From Bacteroidaceae bacterium (GTDB lineage Bacteria; Bacteroidota; Bacteroidia; Bacteroidales; Bacteroidaceae), in NCBI GenBank assembly GCA_017940565.1, contig JAGAYH010000054.1, positions 56,995-120,994 on the forward strand: a stretch of DNA of 64,000 bases, written 5' to 3'. Positions within the stretch are counted from its first letter, which is position 1. Each line of letters opens with the position of its first letter. Below are positions 50,939 through 59,591 of this stretch, in pieces. Under the pieces are notes generated by a model, which saw only the letters and a program-made list of their open reading frames with translations, did not search any database and was not told the origin of the DNA. Both the position numbers and the translations under genes were made by a program.

Positions 50939-52204
50939 TTATTTGGATCGCAAGTACATGGCTCCTGTCACATCGGGCGTTGCTGTTTTACCATTGAGTT
51001 TATAGACGGCCTTGCGTGTGTAATAGTAATTATTGCCAATCTTCATACCCTTGGCATCGGTCGTGTTGCGGGTAAAGGCATTGATTGTTCCGAAGTGGAA
51101 ATACATGTCTTCCTCTGTTTTGAAGCAGATGGGACGCTTATTGTTGCTTATGCCGTTCTCAACGACGGTAAGCATATTTCCATTGACGGTCAGGTTAAAT
51201 ACAGGAGAACTGATGGAGTCGGTCACATCAGCGCAGTAGGCGTTGATGGCTTTAGCTCCGTTTCCATTCATGGTTACATTAATTGTGCCACCTAAAACAC
51301 TGAGAAGGGCATCGGTTTTCAGACCGTCCATATCATCACCATCGAGTGTGATGTCGATATCACCGCCTTTGATGTGCATCTGGCCGTTGAGGGAGTCGAG
51401 CTGGTTGGTGGTGGCTTCCACTTGGATGCCGTCGCCACTTGCTCCGCTGATGTTAATCTTGCCGCCGTTCATCAGGAAGTATTGTCCCACGTGCATGCCG
51501 TCTTTTACGGCAGAAGTAATGTTGAGGGTACCAAACGATTTTCTGATTCTGGTGTATTCACCGCTCTTAAAGGCGTGTGCCGCATGGGCAGCAATGTTGA
51601 GTGTTCCTGCATCCTTGAACTCGGCGTGGCCTTTAATGCGCAGGCAAGCTTTTTGGTCGCCTCCCTCACCATTGTCACTAAGGGTATTGATTGTGCCGTC
51701 GGTTACACAGATATCAATACGCTTGCCGTTTTGGAAATTGATGGCTGCGCTGTCAGGATTGTTCAATGTCAAACCGTTGAGACGCAATGTGCATTTATAT
51801 ACACCTTTCTGATAAAACGAGCCGTTGGAACTGTTGCCGCTGAGGGCGTAGATGGTTTCAGTGCTGTCTGTCTGGGTGGACTCGATGGCCACGTGGGCAC
51901 CTTTGATGGTTGCTGTGGCGTGCTTGGCTACTTGTACGGGCATAAGCACTTGGGCCGTTGTGCCGCTGTAGGTAATGATGACACTGTCGGTGCGTATTTC
52001 GCCGTCGCGTACGACGATGCTGTCGATTTCGTCCAAGTTGAATGTAACGCCGTTAGCTGTGAGAGTTGTTGGCGTGTAGGTCATCTCACCTGCGGTGGAA
52101 CTGTTGACGACAGTGATTACGCTACCTTTATATATATACAAACTCTGGGCTGACACGCTGACGAAAGCCAAGAGCGCGAGAAGTATGGTTGCTATTCTTT
52201 TCAT
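50939..52204 (-). CDS. Cthe_2159-like beta-helix carbohydrate-binding protein
   Basis: 421 residues with a signal peptide (about 1-19). From residue about 125 it shows short repeated strands with Asn/Asp/Gly turns (LRLNGLTLNNPDSAAINFQNGKRIDI broken by turns; GGDIDITLDGDDMDGLKTDA; GTINVTMNGNGAKAINAYCA) that match the calcium-binding right-handed beta-helix of the Cthe_2159 (DUF4353) family, known to bind polygalacturonate. Residues about 20-65 (TYTPTTLTANGVTFNLDEID) are a separate small domain. It is co-transcribed with the small dockerin protein 29 bp upstream. Confidence 0.8.
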   Translation of the reverse strand: MKRIATILLALLAFVSVSAQSLYIYKGSVITVVNSSTAGEMTYTPTTLTANGVTFNLDEIDSIVVRDGEIRTDSVIITYSGTTAQVLMPVQVAKHATATIKGAHVAIESTQTDSTETIYALSGNSSNGSFYQKGVYKCTLRLNGLTLNNPDSAAINFQNGKRIDICVTDGTINTLSDNGEGGDQKACLRIKGHAEFKDAGTLNIAAHAAHAFKSGEYTRIRKSFGTLNITSAVKDGMHVGQYFLMNGGKINISGASGDGIQVEATTNQLDSLNGQMHIKGGDIDITLDGDDMDGLKTDALLSVLGGTINVTMNGNGAKAINAYCADVTDSISSPVFNLTVNGNMLTVVENGISNNKRPICFKTEEDMYFHFGTINAFTRNTTDAKGMKIGNNYYYTRKAVYKLNGKTATPDVTGAMYLRSK

Positions 52205-52233
52205 GATAAAAGTCTTTTTCCGGGTTGCTGCTG

Positions 52234-52635
52234 TTACTTCATTGCTTTGATTACGGCAACGATGTCGGCAGAGTCGATGGCACCGTCATTGTTTACGTCA
52301 GCTTTGGTGTCGCCGTCGGGCATCTCTTTAATTACGGCAACGATGTCGGCACTGTCCACCGTGCCGTCGCGGTTCACGTCAGCGCGGTTTTCTGCCGGTC
52401 CAGTAGTAAACATCATCTTTGCCAGTTCACTGACATTGAAAGTGGTGACTGTTGTGCCGGCTTGTGAGGCAGTCAGCACGCCGCCATTAAATGTCAACTT
52501 GAGCCCGCTGATGGCGAGACTGCTCTGAGAGCCAGACGTACTGGTAAACGTGAGGTATTTGTAATCGTCAGCCGATGCTGTGGCGGCGATAAGTGCAAAT
52601 CCGACAGTTGTGAATAGGCGTAAAACTTGTTTCAT
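52234..52635 (-). CDS. Small exported protein with double dockerin-like repeat
   Basis: 133 residues from ATG 52635 (the frame upstream to 52737 crosses the promoter). Signal peptide about 1-20, a beta-rich region of about 55 residues, then two consecutive EF-hand-like dockerin repeats (RADVNRDGTVDSADIVAVIK and KADVNNDGAIDSADIVAVIK) that end the protein. Both have the DxNxDGxxDxxD calcium pattern. Half of the mature protein is thus a complete double dockerin-like module with no enzyme. First gene of a two-gene operon with the beta-helix protein. Confidence 0.8.
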   Translation of the reverse strand: MKQVLRLFTTVGFALIAATASADDYKYLTFTSTSGSQSSLAISGLKLTFNGGVLTASQAGTTVTTFNVSELAKMMFTTGPAENRADVNRDGTVDSADIVAVIKEMPDGDTKADVNNDGAIDSADIVAVIKAMK

Positions 52636-52724
52636 TGGTTTATAGGTTTCTTTTTTGTTGAACGTATATCTCAGAGAGGGTGCCATACAGGATGATTGAC
52701 GCTTTCTTCGAGACTTTCGCGATG

Positions 52725-52732
52725 CAAAGTTA
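52725..52732 (-). promoter_or_regulatory. -7 box of the dockerin/beta-helix operon
   Basis: Minus-strand TAACTTTG matches TAnnTTTG 89 bp upstream of the ATG at 52635, within the longer false frame. Confidence 0.5.
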
Positions 52733-52873
52733 AACATTCCTATCTTTTTCCTTCTAATTTTCTCTCATTTCTTTTGTTACAATGGTGTTAAAAAAAACTA
52801 TGCGAACAGATTCTTCCCGATATTGGAGCGAAAAATGTTGTATTGGAAAAAATAAATGCATTTTCGTTTTTCC

Positions 52874-52909
52874 GAAAACGCATTTAGAGAAAACGAAAAC
52901 GCATTTAGT
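52874..52909. repeat. 21-bp periodic repeat, array A13 (two forward units plus partials)
   Basis: GAAAACGCATTTAG twice, centres at 52881 and 52902; weak in-phase partial copies on both sides. It lies in the 313-bp gap between the dockerin operon and the alpha-galactosidase gene; nothing else is seen in the gap apart from the -7 box. Confidence 0.8.
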
Positions 52910-52948
52910 CAGGATAAAGTCGTATTTCTGTGAAGGGTGACGCCGTTT

Positions 52949-55012
52949 CTATTTCTTTGCCTTTGCTTTCTGGTTATCTGTGGTTCTTTCGTAAAACAAG
53001 AGTAGGCTACTGCGCGGTTTGGAGAGCTTGATCAAAAGATTGTCATGGAGTGTGCTGCCACTGACTATGGTGTCTTTTTTGCTGTCAAGGTCTATGACGA
53101 GGTAATCGCGCGTCGCATCGATGGCTGAGAGGTGCACACTATAAGTGGAATCGGGACAGGCTGACCGTCGGAAGGCTACCACGTAGCCAGTGTGGTCGCT
53201 GGGGCGGTGGAGTTGGTAGGCCAGCCAGATGCTGTCGGATGTGAGGCTGTCTTCACCGCTTAAGGGGTAGTAGTCCTCATAATAATAGGGGCGAATGTCT
53301 GCGCACTCTTTCTGCACCTTCTGCATTTCAGTGTATGAGAGCTTTTTTTCGGTGAGTTTCCAGTTGAAAACAGCACTGCTGCCCATGCCTGAGCGGGAAT
53401 CGAAGCGGTCGGTGGAGTAGATGCCTGTGCCGTGCTGCGGCAAAAAGTATTCTAACCCGTAAGTATGGCACTGGTAACCCACGGGCTCGCCGTAATGGTA
53501 GTCGGTGCGCCACAGGGGGGCGCTTCGCAGCACGGTTTCGTAGTCAATGCGCCTTCCGCCGCTGGCACAGTTGTCAATGAGCAGGGTGGGGAAGCGGTTG
53601 AGCAGGTAATCCCAGTATTTGTACAGTCCTTCAATGTAGTGGTTTTCAGTAATGCCCTCGCGCCCCTCTTTGTCGTGGGTCTTCCAAATGTTTTCGGCAT
53701 ACATGTTGAAATCTTGGCGGTAGTAATCAATGTCGTTGTGTTCCAAAAAGTCGCCAATGTATTTGCAGAGGTAGTCCAAGGCGGCCGAGTCGGCCAAATT
53801 GTAGAGTTTATTGCTGCTGGCATCGCCGAGCATCCATTGAGGATAGGAATTGTCCCATGCTGAACCTTTGTAAACGCGCTCCGGTTCAAACCATACCATA
53901 AATTTGGCTCCTGTTCGATGGACGGCCGTGGCTATGTCTTTCAGCCCACCGGGGAAGCGGCTTTCATCGGCCGACCAGTTACCCACGGTGTTGTACCAAC
54001 CTTTGCCTTCACGCCAGTTGTCGGCTTGCGTGTACCATCCTGCATCAAGCCAGAACGCATCTTGGATGAGCCCGAACAATTTGTTGCGCTGGATGATGGC
54101 TTTCGCAAAGTCTGTGGTGAGGCAGGTGTACTCTTGGCACGGCGATGGGTCGCCCCAATTGAAGTTGTTGAAGTATGGATAGAAGACGGGTTTTCCATCG
54201 ATGTGACGTGAATGGTGCTGTAGTAAGAAACGTCGGAACAGGTTATGCCCAGTCATACGGTTGTCGCTTTGCCAGAAGAGCAGGCACAGCGATGAGGAAC
54301 GCATGCTCTCGCCTGGCAGCAGGTAGGTTCGCAGCCGCCAGATGCCAGTGGTAAGATGTAGCAGTCCTGCATTGTTCGTGATGTTGGAGAACCATGTTCC
54401 CGTCCACCCGACAGCTACTACAGCGCCCTGTTGTGAGGAAGGCGATTCCATATTAAAGAATGGAAATGCGGCATCACTGCTCCGGCCGCCCGAAGGACGC
54501 ATGCAGAGGGTGTCGCCAGGATGTAACGTCTTGGTATGTGGGGCAAAATCGGTGCGTGTGGCTTCACTGCCGTTGGCATAGTAAATATTGAAATCTTTGT
54601 CTCTTGCAGACTTGAAAGCAATGTCGCAGGTACGAACGTCGGCGATTTTTTCAGTATTCTTGTTGCTGATGTTGGTGAAACGGAGCACCCAGTCCACTGC
54701 ACCGAAGTCGGTGTAGCCGTTTACATCGCACGTCACCTGTAAACCATCCTGTGTATTGGAATAGGTGAACCGGTAATGAAGAGTATTAGGGTCGGTTGCG
54801 GCAAGTTTTTCTGACTTGTACTGACATTTCTTTAGCCATTGTGTCGATGACTGCTTGCCGTATGTAAACGAAAAGGGTGGCGTTTGGCCTTTGGCAAAAT
54901 GAGCTTCAATCCATTTATCAACACGGCCGGAGGGAAGGCCAAATGAAATGACGCTCTGAGCCTGTGATACGGTGGCTGTGAGTATTGCCAAAGCAGCAAT
55001 GAGTTTTTTCAT
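52949..55012 (-). CDS. GH36-type alpha-galactosidase, exported
   Basis: 687 residues with a signal peptide (about 1-18). An N-terminal beta-supersandwich, then a TIM barrel with AFWLDAGWYT, MVWFEPERVYKGS, DYYRQDFNMYAEN (nucleophile Asp) and LIDNCASGGRRIDYE (acid/base region), all typical of family 36. It releases terminal alpha-galactose from raffinose-type oligosaccharides or galactomannan; export suggests periplasmic or surface action. Single gene; no SusC/D pair is adjacent. Confidence 0.88.
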   Translation of the reverse strand: MKKLIAALAILTATVSQAQSVISFGLPSGRVDKWIEAHFAKGQTPPFSFTYGKQSSTQWLKKCQYKSEKLAATDPNTLHYRFTYSNTQDGLQVTCDVNGYTDFGAVDWVLRFTNISNKNTEKIADVRTCDIAFKSARDKDFNIYYANGSEATRTDFAPHTKTLHPGDTLCMRPSGGRSSDAAFPFFNMESPSSQQGAVVAVGWTGTWFSNITNNAGLLHLTTGIWRLRTYLLPGESMRSSSLCLLFWQSDNRMTGHNLFRRFLLQHHSRHIDGKPVFYPYFNNFNWGDPSPCQEYTCLTTDFAKAIIQRNKLFGLIQDAFWLDAGWYTQADNWREGKGWYNTVGNWSADESRFPGGLKDIATAVHRTGAKFMVWFEPERVYKGSAWDNSYPQWMLGDASSNKLYNLADSAALDYLCKYIGDFLEHNDIDYYRQDFNMYAENIWKTHDKEGREGITENHYIEGLYKYWDYLLNRFPTLLIDNCASGGRRIDYETVLRSAPLWRTDYHYGEPVGYQCHTYGLEYFLPQHGTGIYSTDRFDSRSGMGSSAVFNWKLTEKKLSYTEMQKVQKECADIRPYYYEDYYPLSGEDSLTSDSIWLAYQLHRPSDHTGYVVAFRRSACPDSTYSVHLSAIDATRDYLVIDLDSKKDTIVSGSTLHDNLLIKLSKPRSSLLLFYERTTDNQKAKAKK

Positions 55013-55041
55013 GAGGATAATAATGGGCTGGATAACTTAAA

Positions 55042-55073
55042 AAAACAGCTCTGCCACGGAGCAGAGCTGTTTT
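55042..55073 (-). terminator. Terminator of the VTC operon
   Basis: AAAACAGCTCTGC (55042-55054) pairs perfectly with GCAGAGCTGTTTT (55061-55073), 6-nt loop. The minus strand continues with a run of T, so it ends the operon whose last stop codon is at 55093. Confidence 0.88.
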
Positions 55074-55092
55074 CAATGGTGGCAAGGCTTTT

Positions 55093-56013
55093 TTATTTTG
55101 TGAAAAGGCCTTTTATTTTGTATGACAGTTCAATGATATGCTCTCTGCCATCATCGTCGTCATCGTTGCCGTTGCTATAGACGTAACCGACACTTAGATG
55201 TTGTCCTTTTTTAATTTTCCAATCTACTCCAGCACTCCAGCGTCGTTTGTCAGTGGAGAAACCATTGCTGAGATTGTTACTTATCTCAAAAGCAGCATAG
55301 GGATTGACGGGGCACTTGCGGATATTGTACTCCACTTGTAGCCGGCTGCGTAAGAAGTGGGTCGTCTTATGGCGCTTGCGGTCCATTTCGATTTCCGGAT
55401 AGCCCTCTTGCAGCGTGTAGTCGTAAACGGGATTTCCATCAGCATCGGTCTCATACATGGCGTTTCCTTCATCATCAAACATGATTTCACCTTCGTCGTC
55501 AAGAATGTACTTTGGTTCACGGTTGAAGCGATATTTGTCCTGGCGAAGATAGGTATGGTTGAAGATGGTGGCTTGGTAGCGTTCACGCAGGGAGAAAGAG
55601 AAACGGCCGATATCCCATTTTCCTTTCAAGCTGAACGAGAAACGGTTTTTAGTGCGCCAGTACCCGTTGTCCACGTTGTAACCAATCCATTTGTCAGTTA
55701 TATTTCCATCGTCGTCTTTTTGGAATTTGTCTTCGCATGTAGCATGAGAATAACTGTAGATAAAGTTATAGGCTCCTGCCACTTCAAGAAATGTTGTCAA
55801 GTCATAACTAAGACCCAGACCGACATTCCAGCGGTCAACGCTCTTCCAATGGTTGTTAGCCCGAAAGCCTATGTTACCATCCAGTTTCAATCCGGTGGTT
55901 CCTAACTTTTGGGACGCAGCGGCCTCAGTCCACAATCCGAAATCGTCGGCTTGTGCGGGCAAAAGGGCGCATACTAATAGCAGCGCACTGAAAAGATAGC
56001 GAAATTTAATCAT
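55093..56013 (-). CDS. DUF2490 outer-membrane beta-barrel protein
   Basis: 306 residues with a signal peptide (about 1-22). Alternating amphipathic strands (RWNVGLGLSYDLTTFLEVAGAY; RFSFSLRERYQA; GQHLSVGYVYSN) fit a DUF2490 outer-membrane barrel. An insert with many acidic residues (about 165-205, DDEGEIMFDDEGNAM) likely forms an extracellular or periplasmic loop. Its start overlaps the DUF4956 stop by 8 bp, so it is translationally coupled to the VTC operon, which suggests a role there. Confidence 0.85.
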   Translation of the reverse strand: MIKFRYLFSALLLVCALLPAQADDFGLWTEAAASQKLGTTGLKLDGNIGFRANNHWKSVDRWNVGLGLSYDLTTFLEVAGAYNFIYSYSHATCEDKFQKDDDGNITDKWIGYNVDNGYWRTKNRFSFSLKGKWDIGRFSFSLRERYQATIFNHTYLRQDKYRFNREPKYILDDEGEIMFDDEGNAMYETDADGNPVYDYTLQEGYPEIEMDRKRHKTTHFLRSRLQVEYNIRKCPVNPYAAFEISNNLSNGFSTDKRRWSAGVDWKIKKGQHLSVGYVYSNGNDDDDDGREHIIELSYKIKGLFTK

Positions 56014-56689
56014 ATTCTTTTGGCATTTTTACGAGGTCATCAGCTCCATTACTGCCTGTTCCCTTGTAAAAGACTTTAATGAGGGCCGTGTCGCGGAGGA
56101 AATCTACGGAGCCTATTTCCACGTTGACTACTTTAACGCCCAAGCGTTTTTCCAAGTCGGCAATCATTTCTTCACGGCGTTCGGGAACTATCAGCGCAAT
56201 ATTGTCGTATTTCACGAATTTGCATGAGAGTTGGTTAACTAGCAGGTTGCTTTCACAGAGGGCTACTGCAAGTAGAAATACAGCGTTTGAAACCAACAAT
56301 TCTACCAGGCTGACTTTGGCTGTCATTCCGTTTACTACACTAAGGGCCACTAGGAAGAACAGGTATGTCATTTCGCGAATTGGTACGGCTTCCGTGCGAT
56401 AGCGTAGTATTCCGAATACAGCAAAGAGTCCAAGGGCGGCGCCAATCTTCATCTTAGAGCCGTCCATTAGGTAGATAAGCATAAAGATGGCTACTGATAA
56501 GAGGATGAATGTGAAATAATAGTCACGGCGTTTACTCTTTCTATAATAGAAAAAATGGACGATAAGCCATACGACAATCATGTTGAGTCCAAAGCGCATC
56601 AACATAGTAACCAAGCCTTCAGTGTCAATCCATTCAACACCGGCCAAGATAGAGCAAACATTTTCGAGAATTGAGTTCAGTAGTATCAT
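56006..56689 (-). CDS. DUF4956 membrane protein
   Basis: 227 residues. Four to five transmembrane helices in the first 150 residues, with the family signature GLFAVFGILRYRTEAVPIREM, then a cytoplasmic ferredoxin-like domain (RREEMIADLEKRLGVKVVNVEI). DUF4956 genes commonly accompany bacterial VTC-domain genes, as here (10 bp downstream). Inference: membrane partner or channel of the polyphosphate polymerase. Biochemical function is not established. Confidence 0.88.
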   Translation of the reverse strand: MILLNSILENVCSILAGVEWIDTEGLVTMLMRFGLNMIVVWLIVHFFYYRKSKRRDYYFTFILLSVAIFMLIYLMDGSKMKIGAALGLFAVFGILRYRTEAVPIREMTYLFFLVALSVVNGMTAKVSLVELLVSNAVFLLAVALCESNLLVNQLSCKFVKYDNIALIVPERREEMIADLEKRLGVKVVNVEIGSVDFLRDTALIKVFYKGTGSNGADDLVKMPKEYD

Positions 56690-56699
56690 AATAAATTAT

Positions 56700-57458
56700 T
56701 TAATTTCCTGTTATTAGTTCTTTTTGGCGATTTATTTTATTGATATACACAAGTCGCTTTTTCAGTAGATTGCGTTTGAGGGATGGGTTGGTTGTGCATG
56801 AGCCGATAATGTATTTACTGTATCCGCTCGGATGAATGTGCAGCTCGGTCAGGATTTGTTTGATGGGTGAATAGACCATGCCGTCACGTTTCAACTCAAT
56901 GATAACGAGATTGTCGGAGTCGGTTTTGACTTGAGTTTCGAAGTTGGTGTATTCGATGTCGAAGTCGATGGTCAGGCGCTCTGTCATACCTTTGTTTACT
57001 AAGGTGATGCGCTTAAAGTAATTTTGCAGGCATGGATGCAGGTCGTTCAAGTCAATGCCTGTATGCTTCATCAGGTATTCATCACCGCCGCTTTCTGTAA
57101 TTTCTGTCTGAGACTTTACTTCAGTGCGTTTTTTCTTCGTTTTCCCGTGGTTATCCTTGCGCTTGATTTCCAAGAAGGTTAGTCCATTGGAGTCTTCGTA
57201 TGTTCTTACACGCACTTTCATGCGTGGTTTGTGTCCGTTCTGGTGCATCACATAGAAGCCATGCTCGTCGAAATCCCAGTAGGTAGTGCGGTAGTGTGCA
57301 ATGCGTTTCCCGTCGATTTCCTGTACGTAATAATCATTTTTTGCCTGCTCCAGTACCTTCAGCAGTCCCATCTTGTTGGTCAGGAACTTGGTGTCTGTAC
57401 GGTTCATTAAGCGTATCTTGCCCATCTCGTCCAGCGTGATGGGTGGCATTTCGCTCAT
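56700..57458 (-). CDS. VTC-domain polyphosphate polymerase-like protein
   Basis: 252 residues. VTC/CYTH-like tunnel fold: NRTDTKFLTNK at the N-terminus, YRTTYWDFDE, then the basic strand MKVRVRTYEDSNGLTFLEIKRK and TIDFDIEY, ending with IIELKRDG and SGYSKYIIG. The alternating Arg/Lys/Glu residues correspond to the phosphate-binding tunnel of yeast Vtc4. Family knowledge: VTC catalytic domains make polyphosphate from ATP. First gene of a three-gene unit with DUF4956 and DUF2490. Confidence 0.87.
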   Translation of the reverse strand: MSEMPPITLDEMGKIRLMNRTDTKFLTNKMGLLKVLEQAKNDYYVQEIDGKRIAHYRTTYWDFDEHGFYVMHQNGHKPRMKVRVRTYEDSNGLTFLEIKRKDNHGKTKKKRTEVKSQTEITESGGDEYLMKHTGIDLNDLHPCLQNYFKRITLVNKGMTERLTIDFDIEYTNFETQVKTDSDNLVIIELKRDGMVYSPIKQILTELHIHPSGYSKYIIGSCTTNPSLKRNLLKKRLVYINKINRQKELITGN

Positions 57459-57519
57459 GGCATCTAATAATATGCGGTCAATGTTTTCGATAAGGATTTA
57501 CATTTTTGTTTTGCGTTGC

Positions 57520-57527
57520 CAAAGTTA
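57520..57527 (-). promoter_or_regulatory. -7 box of the VTC operon
   Basis: Minus-strand TAACTTTG matches TAnnTTTG 61 bp upstream of the start, with a TTG 21 bp further upstream (plus-strand CAA at 57549-57551). Confidence 0.6.
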
Positions 57528-57585
57528 ACGCAAAATCTCAGCATATCCAATGTTTTTCCTGTTTTTTTCAGTTAAACAAACAAAA

Positions 57586-57621
57586 ACGGGGGGCAAATGC
57601 TTGGCATTTGCCCCCCCGTTA
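57586..57621 (-). terminator. Intrinsic terminator of rplS
   Basis: AACGGGGGGCAAATGC (57586-57601) pairs with GCATTTGCCCCCCCGTT (57605-57621), one extra C. On the minus strand T-runs follow, 20 bp after the rplS stop codon. Confidence 0.9.
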
Positions 57622-57640
57622 GTATCATTTTTGCTATATA

Positions 57641-58009
57641 TTAGGCTTCTTTGTTCAAGTTGATGCGGCGTTCCTTGATGCGGGCTTTCTTACCCGTGAG
57701 GTCGCGCAGATAGTACAACTTAGCGCGGCGCACCTTGCCGTATTTGTCAATCTTGATGCTGTCGATGTTCGGTGAATTAAGCGGGAAAATGCGTTCTACA
57801 CCTACCGTGCCTGACATTTTGCGGACGGTGAAGCGACGTTGGTCCCCATGTCCGGAGATGCGGATAACTACACCGCGGAACACCTGAATACGTTCCTTGT
57901 TACCTTCAATAATTTTGTAAGCTACACTGATGGTGTCGCCCGGACGGAAGTCGGGAAACTCCGGTGTCTTGTTGAATGCCTGTTCGGCCACTTTGATTAA
58001 ATCTTCCAT
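57641..58009 (-). CDS. rplS: 50S ribosomal protein L19
   Basis: 122 residues from the ATG at 58009 ([12 protein letters not shown]); the frame is open upstream but the added residues are not family-like and reach towards the promoter. L19 motifs: [31 protein letters not shown] and the C-terminal [21 protein letters not shown]. It sits at the 30S-50S interface. Monocistronic here rather than with rpsP-rimM-trmD. Confidence 0.97.
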   Translation of the reverse strand: MEDLIKVAEQAFNKTPEFPDFRPGDTISVAYKIIEGNKERIQVFRGVVIRISGHGDQRRFTVRKMSGTVGVERIFPLNSPNIDSIKIDKYGKVRRAKLYYLRDLTGKKARIKERRINLNKEA

Positions 58010-58097
58010 TTTCTTGGAGCTTTTATTTATTGTACTTAATTCCGCGCAACATAACAGGGAACTCTGCATCCTGCCAGCGATTACGCGAAAAGCGGTG

Positions 58098-58129
58098 CAA
58101 AATTACAAATCTTTTTTGAAATTTCCAAA
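58098..58129 (-). promoter_or_regulatory. Full -33/-7 promoter of rplS
   Basis: Minus strand: TTTG (58126-58129), 20 bp spacer, TAATTTTG (58098-58105). This is the complete Bacteroidota consensus. Confidence 0.75.
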
Positions 58130-58186
58130 CTTCGCGTGTGACTTTTTTGTCTCTTTTTCTTCGGACGGGATAGAAAAGCGAACCGA

Positions 58187-58240
58187 GAGCGGATATGGTT
58201 TGCACGAAAACGGATTTAGAACGGACGAAAACGGATTTGG
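58187..58240. repeat. 21-bp periodic repeat, array A14 (three forward units)
   Basis: AGAGCGGATATGG, GAAAACGGATTTAG and GAAAACGGATTTGG have their centres at 58192, 58213 and 58234. The array lies between rplS and the DNA alkylation repair gene, both on the minus strand. Confidence 0.88.
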
Positions 58241-58283
58241 TCATGCCCAACCGTCGTGTGTCTCTTCACCGGTTGCGATGGTT

Positions 58284-58970
58284 TCAATCTTTTCGGCGGA
58301 GCGACTTAAGGAGATCTTTTCTTTCGTCAGTGATGCGGTAGCTTTCGATGGCTTTCTGTATGGTTTTGCGGTGTACCCACGGGTCGAGGCGTCCTTCGGT
58401 GAGGTAGGGAAGGGCGGCTTCCCATTGCTTTGCCAGGGCCGTGGCGAAGTACCAGGCTTGCATCATCCTTATATAATATGAGTCACTGTGGATAGCAGTC
58501 ACGCGGGCCGGATAGCAGGTGTTGAAATCATTATCCAGAAAATGAGCCAGTAGCGTGCCGATGGCGAAACGGACCGTATATTCGTGGTGGCTGTTGAGCC
58601 ATCGGTCAATGTAAGGTAACAGATCTTTGTGATGTTTTTTGAAGATAGCAGGTGACAGTTGGTCACACGTCGCCCAGTTGTCAATATGGGGAAGAAAGCG
58701 CTCTACAGCATCTATACAGGTTTCAAATGGCTTAAGTCCGGCGATGATGAATGCGTGAAGCTGGTTTTCGTCAAACCAGGTATGCGGCAATTGGGAAATA
58801 AACTGTTCTGCTTCGGCAGTGCCGCGGAGTCGCTTGGCCAGTTGGCGCAAAGCCGGTGTGCGTACTCCGATGATGCGGTCGGGCGCAACCGTTGGGATTA
58901 GCTTGGCCTGAAAGTTGCCGTATGAAGCATCGCGCAGGGAGCGTAGTTGCTTGAGGATGGTGTCTCCCAT
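58284..58970 (-). CDS. AlkD-like DNA alkylation repair protein
   Basis: 228 residues from the ATG at 58970; upstream residues of the open frame overlap the mgtC-like gene and are not conserved. HEAT-like repeats of the DNA alkylation repair family: GVRTPALRQLAKRL, HIDNWATCDQLSP (the conserved Trp/Asp patch) and HSDSYYIRMMQAWYFATAL. AlkD-type proteins excise 3-methyl- or 7-methylpurines without base flipping. It follows the mgtC-like gene by 7 bp. Confidence 0.87.
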   Translation of the reverse strand: MGDTILKQLRSLRDASYGNFQAKLIPTVAPDRIIGVRTPALRQLAKRLRGTAEAEQFISQLPHTWFDENQLHAFIIAGLKPFETCIDAVERFLPHIDNWATCDQLSPAIFKKHHKDLLPYIDRWLNSHHEYTVRFAIGTLLAHFLDNDFNTCYPARVTAIHSDSYYIRMMQAWYFATALAKQWEAALPYLTEGRLDPWVHRKTIQKAIESYRITDERKDLLKSLRRKD

Positions 58971-58977
58971 TGAAATA

Positions 58978-59445
58978 TCAGTCGTCTGACTGTTTGACCT
59001 TACGTTTCCGTTCGAGCCAGCGCAGGATGAAGTTGAAAGCCTCCATGCCAATGAGGACAAGCGTTGTGGCGACAGCAGCGAGCAAATACATGCCGCCTCC
59101 GCATGCCAGACCTATGGCGGCTGTCACCCATACGCCGGAGGCCGTGGTGAGACCTCGTACCACGTTTTCTCTCCGTTGGAAGATGATGGTACCGGCACCG
59201 ATAAAGCCAATGCCCGACACCACTTGGGCTGCAATGCGCGAGACATCCCAGCGCTGGGCTTCCGAGAGGCTGAGTTCACTGAAACCGTAGGCGGAAACTA
59301 TCATGAACAGCGCCGAACCGAGAGCTACGAGGAAGTGTGTGCGCAGTCCGGCTACCTTGGCGCGGTATTCGCGCTCCAAACCGATGAGACCGCCAAGCAT
59401 GGCGGCAACGAAAATACGTAAAATAAATTCCCAAGTCATTTCCAT
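58978..59445 (-). CDS. MgtC/SapB family membrane protein
   Basis: 155 residues with four helices. The MgtC signature LGGLIGLEREYRAKVAGLRTH is at residues about 17-37, followed by VSGIGFIGAGTIIF and GLTTASGVWVTAAIG. The C-terminal ACT-like domain of full MgtC is absent, as in the short SapB form. It is associated with magnesium limitation or ATP synthase control in other bacteria; the role in Bacteroidota is not known. A -7 box is not clear. Confidence 0.9.
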   Translation of the reverse strand: MEMTWEFILRIFVAAMLGGLIGLEREYRAKVAGLRTHFLVALGSALFMIVSAYGFSELSLSEAQRWDVSRIAAQVVSGIGFIGAGTIIFQRRENVVRGLTTASGVWVTAAIGLACGGGMYLLAAVATTLVLIGMEAFNFILRWLERKRKVKQSDD

Positions 59446-59497
59446 AGTGCAAATGTGACATTTTTATTTGGTGTGACCAAATAAAAAGTCTGATATC

Positions 59498-59529
59498 TTT
59501 GTCCGGATTTGGACCAATTATTAACTTTG
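59498..59529 (+). promoter_or_regulatory. Full -33/-7 promoter of the dockerin protein gene
   Basis: TTTG (59498-59501), 20 bp spacer, TAACTTTG (59522-59529). This is the complete Bacteroidota consensus, 62 bp upstream of the ATG. Confidence 0.75.
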
Positions 59530-59591
59530 CAGAGTTTTAAAGAATGCTTATAGTTAGGTAATATGCTAATTTAATTATAAAAGGTGAAACA

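Noticed and set aside
57930-58481. 183-codon plus-strand frame over the rplS upstream region
   Set aside because: Passes through the repeat array (HENGF, DENGF heptads) and is antisense to rplS and the AlkD-like gene.
59490-59515. CCGGATTTGG before the dockerin protein gene as another repeat array
   Set aside because: Only one unit; the neighbouring CTGATATCT is 14 bp away, not 21, so it does not meet the pattern.
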